Assembly (NCBI GenBank): GCA_034509755.1
Contig: CM067549.1
Coordinates: 48,881,052 to 48,945,051 of the forward strand
Reading direction: 5' to 3'
DNA length: 64,000 nt
From: Anisodus tanguticus
Lineage: Eukaryota; Streptophyta; Magnoliopsida; Solanales; Solanaceae
Below are positions 56,406 through 64,000 of this stretch, in pieces; positions within the stretch are counted from its first letter, which is position 1; every line of letters starts with the position of its first letter. The notes beneath the pieces are model-generated. The model had not been told where the DNA came from. It did no database searches and saw only the letters and a list, made by a program, of their open reading frames with translations. The translations under genes and the position numbers were made by a program.

Positions 56406-59400
56406 TATAACGACTCATTCAGTCATTACGTGTGTTTTAACTATTTTACCACCCGTTGATCCAATTCCCGAGGTTATCGAGCGATCCTAGTGAAAGTTGA
56501 AGGAATTAGAACCTTCAAGTGAGAACGTTTGACCTATAGTTGACTTTTGGATAAACAGACCTTTTTCAAAATTCCGTCAATTCCGTGAGGTTCGGAGGGT
56601 CGTTTATGACTTGGTGGGATAGTGGGTTCGGTTTTTGAGACTCTCGGTAGTGTTTTTGACTATTGGTTGGAGAGTTGATTTTAGGCCGTTGGGGGTTGAC
56701 CCGGTGAAATAGACCTCTGATGGAAATTTCGAGATCACGAGCGATTCCGTAGTGTATTTTTACGTGTGTGCATATCTGATTTGTGTGGGAAGGTCTCGGG
56801 TGATTGTTGGATTTTTGGGATGGGGTTTGGTAAATTTCTGGTGTATATTGCCTCGCTGGGGCGAGCTATAGTGAGCTCCAGCGAATGAGGGGTCCGTCAT
56901 AACGGACAACCAACCGCTATGGCGGAGTGATGGGATTTTTATTGGGCCGCGAGCATGGTCTAGTGGCCGCTGGTGCGGACTCCGCTGCAATAGGCGACGG
57001 AAAAATCAGAACCCTTTTTAAATGATTAGTTTAACCCTTCATTTCTCATTCCCAAAACCTTTCCTTCAAGGCAACTCTAGGGCGATTTAAAGAGCTTTGT
57101 ATTCCTTTATTCACCTTACCTAGCTTGAATTCAATGGTAGAAAACCTAGTTAACTAGTTAAAGAGGATGAGTTCTACTTGTATAGTGTTAATAAATATTT
57201 AGCTTTGAATGTGAGATTAATTGATGGGTTTGTCTAATTTGAGCATGGATTCCATTATTTAGCAACTATTAGGCTTGAATCTTCCATTTTTGTTGAGAAA
57301 TTAATTGGGAAAAATCTAGGGTTTATGCCTAATTTGGGGTTTTTTCCTTGAATGATGAAATTGACCTATTATTGTACTAATTTAGCAATTGGAGAGTAGA
57401 TTTGAACTTCTAGAATGTTGGGTTACCTATCTCGCTCTCAAATTACCGTTTTACCCTTGTGGGCTTGTTTCCCCATTTTCCCCGTAGTTGGTTTGGATTC
57501 AAAGAATAGTCTAGTGATGTGGGTATTGCTAGTTTCTGTTTCTAACCTAAATTTCAGTAATGGCTAGACCTCGAGTATAATCGGGACCTGTAGAAAGGCA
57601 AAGCTCCAGTGTAATCATTTGTGGCTCGCGCTCGGCATCCAGGTAGGTTACGACTTACCTTCTAGTTAGACTTCGGTTAGCGAAGCATATGTAGAGTTAG
57701 TATTGTCGGAAAAGCATGTTACGACTTGGGGTATGAAGTTGGGATGAATTACTTAGGTTTGGTATTGTTGACTGATTTGTGGACTTGTTGCCTCTTTGTG
57801 ATTTATTGACTTGATACTGATATTATGTTATGTGTCCATGTGTGGCACGATTGGGATTGATATGGTACACTTGATATTATCGTTTTTCATTGCATTCACC
57901 CTCATTCCATGATACATTGATATTACATGTGAGTGGTGTTGATGATGATAAGTGAGAAGGAAACATTTGTGATTCTTGCAACATATTTGATAGCGTAACC
58001 ATTGTTATGTTAGCTTTTTTCATACGGGTTAGTGTACAAAAGAAGTTACTAAGAGTTTAGATTGTGCCCTAAATTAGATAATGTGTTTTAGTGTCGCCAC
58101 CTAATTTATAGGTAAATTAGGAAAATTAGTGTGAAAAGGTTTATTCAAAAATTTGAAAAAGTCCTATCTAAACCAGAATCAATGTAAGGGTTCCGGTGAT
58201 CTCCCGTGAAAGTTGTTAACACCCCGGTATTAAGAATCCGTAGAATACAGTTGACCTACGAGCTCTATAGCATACTTTAAAAATGATAAAAATATGTCTA
58301 AGGTTTAAAATCCGCAAAGTAATTGTCATTTTCATGTATTAAAAAACTCAAGGTTTATTTAAAACATAGAGTTATTTTCTCAATGAGATAGAAAAAATAA
58401 TTTTTAGCATTCCATAGCCCATTAATCAACATCATATCCTATTTTCGAAAATCCTAAACTTATTTCAGGTCCAAGATAATGTTTAAATTGTCAAAATTAT
58501 TTATTCTATTTGAGCTCAGCCCATATTAAAATTTAAACAAAAAGCTTGTGTCTAGGCCCAAATTAAAATCAGCAGGCCACTTTTTATGTCAGACCCATTA
58601 CTTGGGTCCAAGTATCAATCCATTTTAAAGTCCAAAATATTTAAAATCGCAAATCAGTTTAGCACTTGGGCAAAGTTGGTTTTGTTTTCAGATTTTTTAT
58701 CATTTCAAAATAGTTTCCTTGTCCAAAAACAGCCTGTCTATGTTCCAGATTTTAAACGAGTCTTAAAACATTCTAGACGATATGACTAAACGACACTTGC
58801 ATCGTTTTGCCTAACTCCTAACCATAAGTAAAGGTTCCAATATATATTTAAAGTGTTTATTACATTCAATATACATATATATACAAATAATATATAAAAT
58901 TGAAAGGAGATAAAGTTTAGGCTGGTGGGCCTACTGAAGGCCACCAGTTGGCCTTCAATGTAAATGTTAGCTTCCCTTTTTCTTTTTCCTCTTATTTCGG
59001 CTGGCATGTCTGGATTAGGCCTCAGCCCAATCAGCGATATTACAAAGGAAATGACTCGATGGGTAGGAGAATGGACCCAGTAAGGACCCACCCCATGGTG
59101 ATGCAGCAAGAGGACAAAACAAGGAGAAAACAAAAATACTTACCAAATTAATCATATACATGATATAAATACACGAACCATCCACAACAACTTGCATTTT
59201 AATTCAAGCGAAATTGGGCTGAGCCCAAGTTCAACAGTAGCACTCAAAGAGGAGAAGAATATGACTAACAATGGGCTAGGCCCAGTACACAGTCGTAAAA
59301 GGAAGAAAACAAGACAAGCAATCAGAACTGGGCTGAGCCTAACAAATACACATGCGTAGAAAATATGAGCGATATACAGATGTATACAACTTGTATACCA

Positions 59401-62400
59401 GAAACATCAACACATTTTGGACTGCATACAACTTATATATCAATTGTATATCATGTTATTTTCTAGCCAAGCCTACAAGAAAAAATGTTTAAAGGAATGA
59501 ACTCAAACATGATTATATATTATGGGTGTATACCCTGGTCTTCTAACTATATTCTTCCTATGAAGGCTACAGTTCATGGTTCAAGGATATTTGCAGTATT
59601 GACATGGTTTGAGTGAGATCATAATCACGCTATAACAAAAAAAAGATAACCCCAAAACCAACAGACAACTAAACCAAGCCTAAGGTCTCATTCAGGACTA
59701 TTTCATGTGAATTAAGAAAGACTGGCCAAGATAGACAAACCTGGTTTATAATTAACATGGCAAATGAAAGACACACAGGCCACATATAACTTCCAAGGTA
59801 ACAGATGTATGAAAACCTAACATGCTCCTAGCATTTAGTATATTTCAAGTCAATACAGAAAAGGTATGATGTGATTCAAAGGTATACATGGCAAATAGGC
59901 CAGACAGACCTGAGCACAGAAGTACATGGCAGCATGCAAAACCACAAAACATACAAACCAGAAAGAAGAGAACACTACGGGTCATTTAGAGGTCAATGTG
60001 GACTCAAACTTAATCATATTTGACTTAAACACTCATGCAGAAATCAGATGTTCAAGTATTAAAACTAGAAACAATCACCAGTATCCCTTTTTATCTTCAG
60101 TTGGCTTGTGCTAAACAAGAGTAGAACAAGCTATGACATGGGATAGACAAACAATTAAGCAGGCCACATATTATTCCAAGAACTAGGTGAGTTACTTTTA
60201 GGCAAAATATAGTCATATTGAGAGTTAGCAATCAAGCACAATGACAGCACATGTCACTTTGAAGTTCATTTAGAGTCTGCTGAAACATGCAGGGGGTAGA
60301 GGAGATAACTAGAACAACTTAGGGAGTCATGCTAACAAGTTCTTATTGAGTTAACTAAGGTTATGATTAAAACAAGACCAACCAGACCAGACCAGACTCT
60401 TAACATGCCGAGCCAGTTATAAACAGGTGCCACATTCATTTCAGAATCAACAGATGGTCCTACTATGATTATGACAACATTCTCCTATCAAGTCCTGGTT
60501 ACCTAGGTTAATTAGACCAACTAAATAAGCACCAAACATTAATAGAGACTAGCTATCATACTACAACACTTGATAGCCCATTTTTAGCTCAAAATGATGT
60601 CAAAGGACACATCAAATACAGAGGGGTATGGATTAAATAAACAGAGTCTCTGAAAGGGATAAACATGTTTCTCAGATCTCTTTACATCAACATATTGAAA
60701 ACAACACTCAATTATACAGATTTCAGACCACATTTTTTTAACATTCTATTAGATAAATAGCCTAAGATTGGTTTAAGGAAAACTGTAATCACCATATCAA
60801 TCGTGTTAGAGCTAATGGAAACATGTCACACATGATTAGATAGGCTTCAAGCTACTAGGCTGAGTATTGGATCAACTAAACAACCCATATGTGTCTAAAC
60901 AAACTCTTAAACTAGCATGGTGGACATTTCACTTAGCTGGTTATGCTCAATAGGCACCAAACAATGATTATAATAGGTTATAACAGATCAAACTAGTCAT
61001 GAAGCCAATTCAAACAAGAGTCACATAATCTCAAGGATAAGTTTTTTTTTAACCACGCTACCCTAAAACCAGCATGATATCCCTTTCTTTGGCTCACTCA
61101 TATACAAATAGTCGACAACATCAACTAAACAGGCTCAAGATTATCCTAACATACCAAACAACCCATAAACATGACTGACAGTTATTCCAATAACTCAAAC
61201 AACTAACCTAATTAAATATGTTTGCAAACTCATAACAGATATCCATGATGGCTTAATCATGCTAACAATATCATTATGAGGCATTAATAATACCTAATAT
61301 GAACTAAACATGCTTAATCATTCGACCTAATAATCTTAAACAAATAGAATCTAGGTAATCATAACTTAATTAACACACAAACAATACAACATACTTGAAT
61401 TTAAATAGGGAAATCAGAAAGGAAAGGAGGTTCTCGACTAATAAAAATGAGGGATTCGAATTGTGAAACGGACGAGCATTAATTGCTAGCAGAAAAAAGT
61501 AGCAAGGGCGACAGAGAGGGGCGACCTCACCTGGGTTGGGGGTTGGTGGCGTAGTGGCGTGAGCTCTGGAAGGACAACAAATTGTGCTAAACCAAACGTA
61601 CACTGCGAAATTGCAAAATAATGACAATGGAGAAGATGACAACAACGGCTAGGGTTCAATGGTGTCATTTTCTGAAGAATGAAGGGCTTTTCGCCCTTAA
61701 GGCTTTGCTCGACTTGGGCCTGGGCCTTTTCATCCTGGGCTCAGTTTAATTGAAATGAAAAAATAAAAATTAACCAAGTCTTTTAATGTGGTCATATTTT
61801 AAATTAAGATATAACCGAATAAACACGTAAATGACTTAGTTAAATTAAAAGCTTTTGTTTAAGCCTAAATTTGGTACTAATCCGGATCTAGGAAATTTAA
61901 ATCATGCAGAGTCATTTTAAATCTAAAACACGACTTAAGATTGAAATGTAATTATGTTATAGTATTTAATTAACAATTTACCGGATTTGACGGAGCGGGA
62001 CATTAGACCTATAGTTTTGAAAATTCTTTTGAGACAATCACATTTATAATTTTCGATTAAAATTCAAAAATCACAATTAGTGATCAAATTATGTAAAATT
62101 AAGATATGATATACAACATATACACCAAGTGATATTTTTTCAAATAAAAAATGACAAAATACTCTCGGAATAATTTTATAAAATCATATTTCCCTTGTGA
62201 AAAGTGTATTCTACTCCGTTTGTGACTCATAAATTCTGAATAATTAAATAAGATTATTGGAGGGTAAAAATTAGGTGTCAACATCCATCTTTGGGTTGTG
62301 TGCGGAATGGCTAGCGGTGTAGTCGGTGTTATGGAGTCATCTCTGGGTTATGTGCGGAATGACTGGTACATGGACTTCATGGGTCCCTCATGGGTCATGA

Positions 62401-63083
62401 CTATCGAGGCGTAGAGGTATTCCATCCGTAGCATGTGTGTACGGAGATTACATTTGGCCAGTGCATTGCATATTCACTCATCATTACATTCACATATTTC
62501 TTGGATTCTGACTTGATTCTCTATACTTGGGTTATTTATTCGCCGACTATGATAGTGTTTGTACTTGATTGCGAGCATGTCTATCCTTCAGTTTCTTCAT
62601 TTATATATGTTAGTTAATTGTTATCGGTCTATGATACCTATCAGTACATACTGTTTGTACTGATACTACCTTGCTGCATTCTTTTCTGAGTGCAATGTAC
62701 GTGACCAGTTCCACATCCACTCCTCGCGACTGATCCCAAGGCTTGCTGTTGAGTTTCTAGGGTAAGCATGTTTGATGGATTCGCAGCCCAGAGACTCCTT
62801 CTTTATACTCATATTTTCTTGTATTATGAGACAGTATTCGTATTTGAGACTTTATATTATTCCATACTTATAGTTTATTAGTAGTGGCTCTTGTACTATA
62901 TGCAGACCAGTTCCTTTGGGATGTTGTTTGTATTTCCGCACTCATGTTATTTATGATTTATATTTTCATTTATTCTGTTGTGTTTACTTTGTTGATTGTT
63001 GAATTAATGATTAAGGGACGGGTTCGCCTACCAAGGTGGGAATCGTAGGTGCCCGCACGACTAAGTGATTTTGGATCGTGACA
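56406..63083 (+). repeat. Gypsy-2 5' LTR, interrupted
   Basis: Starts 'tataacgactcattcagtc' and ends 'ggatcgtgaca', followed by 'tggtattagagccc' (63087-63100), a Met-tRNA primer site. 56406 to about 58021 and about 62284-63083 together make about 2.4 kb, the length of a long Gypsy LTR. The words 'catgtgagtggtgttgatgatga', 'gtgcggaatg' and 'acatttgtgattcttgc' fit nightshade Gypsy LTRs. The middle is the insertion listed separately. Confidence 0.7.
58022..62283. mobile_element. ~4.2-kb non-coding insertion in the Gypsy-2 LTR
   Basis: Sequence between the two LTR parts has no retrotransposon gene and no frame above 115 codons. Near its left end is 'gtgtcgccacctaattta'. Its right end, in reverse complement, reads 'gttgacacctaatttttacc', so the ends are partly inverted. 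It contains the recurring words 'gggctgagccca', 'gggctaggccca' and 'gggcctgggcc', and a run of 'agaccaaccagaccagaccag'. Probably a non-autonomous element (LARD-like or DNA type); class unknown and ends approximate. Confidence 0.5.
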
Positions 63084-63297
63084 AGTTGGTATTAGAGCCC
63101 TAGGTTACCCGGTCTATATGTACAAGATCGTGTCTAGTAGAGTCTTGCGGATGGGTATGATGAGCTCCGTACTTATCTATGAGAGGTTATGGGATATTTA
63201 AGAAACTTTGAATTTCTTCATTCTTTCGTGCTACATTATTCAAATTGGTATCTGGAACATTTGAATTGGTATCTGATTAATTTCTATTCTCCCACAT

Positions 63298-63542
63298 ATG
63301 GTGAGGACACGAGCTGATATCGTAAGGGATGGCACACCCGAGCCTGTTGTTGGGACCGGCACAACAGGATGAGGACATGCTAGAGGTCACGACCGATCTT
63401 GAAGTCATGGTGCTGCACCAGCCAGGGGCGTGGCCCCTGTGGCTGGACAGATACGGGCACGATCAGTTTCTCTAGAGCGTCAGCACGAGGGAGACTAGGC
63501 AGCTAGAGGAGGTTTGGGGCCAGCCAAGACTCGCCCGAGGTC
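63298..63542 (+). pseudogene. Gypsy-2 gag N-terminal part (frameshifted)
   Basis: ATG at 63298 begins MVRTRADIV, a usual Gypsy gag start, but TGA codons follow about 25 and 37 codons in. The Arg/Gly/Pro-rich style continues in shifted frames until the next open frame. Confidence 0.6.
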
Positions 63543-64000
63543 ATGTCTGACCCAGTATTCCAGGACACATTGGCCCGTATGCTTCTATATATTGATGCTC
63601 AGCAGGTCGTGTGCAGTGCCATTATTCTGGGGAATTCTCATACTAGAGTAGGGTTATATATTCTTGAGCAGGGACAGACACAGAAGATACATCCTGATAC
63701 ATCCATGGCCCCGCACATTGATGGTATACTAGCCTCTAAGGGTGTTACTAGGCCAGTAGCAGCCCAGACTTTGACACTTAGGGATCAGGAGCTCATAGGC
63801 AGGTTCTTGAAAATGGAGTCGCCCAGGTTTCATAGTACCTGCAGTGAGGATGTGTATGAGTTCATTATGGATATGCATGAGAGGTTGTATAAGATGGGTA
63901 TTGTGGAGGCCCATGGTGTGGATCGTGTGTCTTTCTTATTTCGCGATGATGCGAAGACGTGGTGGAGGTATTCTATTGAAGGCAGACCAGTTGGTTCACA
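63543..64000 (+). CDS. Gypsy-2 gag, partial (open at window end)
   Basis: Open without stops from the ATG at 63543 to the last base (about 152 codons). Contains the retrotransposon gag core: RFLKMESPRFHST, VYEFIMDMHERLYKMG, VSFLFRDDAKTWWRYSIEG. Forms the particle shell of a Gypsy element whose 5' LTR and primer site lie just upstream. Protease and the rest of pol would lie beyond the window. Confidence 0.82.
   Translation, partial: MSDPVFQDTLARMLLYIDAQQVVCSAIILGNSHTRVGLYILEQGQTQKIHPDTSMAPHIDGILASKGVTRPVAAQTLTLRDQELIGRFLKMESPRFHSTCSEDVYEFIMDMHERLYKMGIVEAHGVDRVSFLFRDDAKTWWRYSIEGRPVGS

Noticed and set aside
1..64000. CRISPR arrays, operons, riboswitches, bacterial genes
   Set aside because: Nothing of the kind; the sequence is plant nuclear DNA with spliceosomal introns and plant transposons.

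Overview
The window is AT-rich nuclear DNA from a flowering plant. The mix of repeats points to Solanaceae: a tRNA-derived SINE family with several copies, AU-like SINE, 'gttgc...gcaac' Mutator-type MITE, and Copia and Gypsy elements that I recognise as nightshade-type. I ran no searches; family names are from memory. Only three host-type loci are visible. They are a single-exon RNase H-like gene with its own TATA box (1755-2399, +), a ruined BAP31-like ER membrane protein gene (26946-32136, -), and a plasmodesmata-located protein (PDLP/DUF26) gene with introns (37140-39194, -). Nearly everything else is transposable elements of different ages, many nested.

Layout. 1-7144: the RNase H-like gene, a Stowaway MITE, an RTE-type LINE tail, a Mutator-type MITE with exact 9-bp target duplication, and tandem repeats. 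7145-16517: a tiny TRIM-like LTR element whose 5' LTR is split by Copia-1 (7241-16265, +). Copia-1 has ~1.5-kb LTRs and degenerate gag-pol, and only its 3' LTR carries a 210-bp duplication. 16784-26470: Tat-lineage Gypsy on the minus strand (two RNase H domains, integrase with first catalytic Asp changed to Asn) with an opposite-strand ORF resembling plant mobile domain proteins. 27184-31974: Copia-2 (-), flanked by 'ggaag' target duplications, sitting inside the BAP31-like reading frame.

32137-45871: SINEs, MITEs and foldbacks around the PDLP gene, plus a 5S rRNA retropseudogene with A-rich tail and 10-bp target duplication. 45872-54806: old Copia-3 (-) whose 5' LTR is split by younger Copia-4 (50078-54653, +, target duplication 'aagac'). 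54807-64000: repeat flank, a GGT/GAT-rich tract, then a long Gypsy-2 LTR (56406-63083) interrupted by about 4.2 kb of non-coding DNA, followed by a primer-binding site and a gag frame still open at the window edge.

How it works together: the PDLP gene looks functional (signal peptide, two CX8CX2C blocks, transmembrane exon, consensus splice sites). The RNase H-like gene looks intact. The BAP31-like gene cannot make full-length protein because of a nonsense codon, a 1-nt deletion and a retrotransposon. No retrotransposon here looks autonomous; Copia-4 and the visible part of Gypsy-2 are the least damaged.
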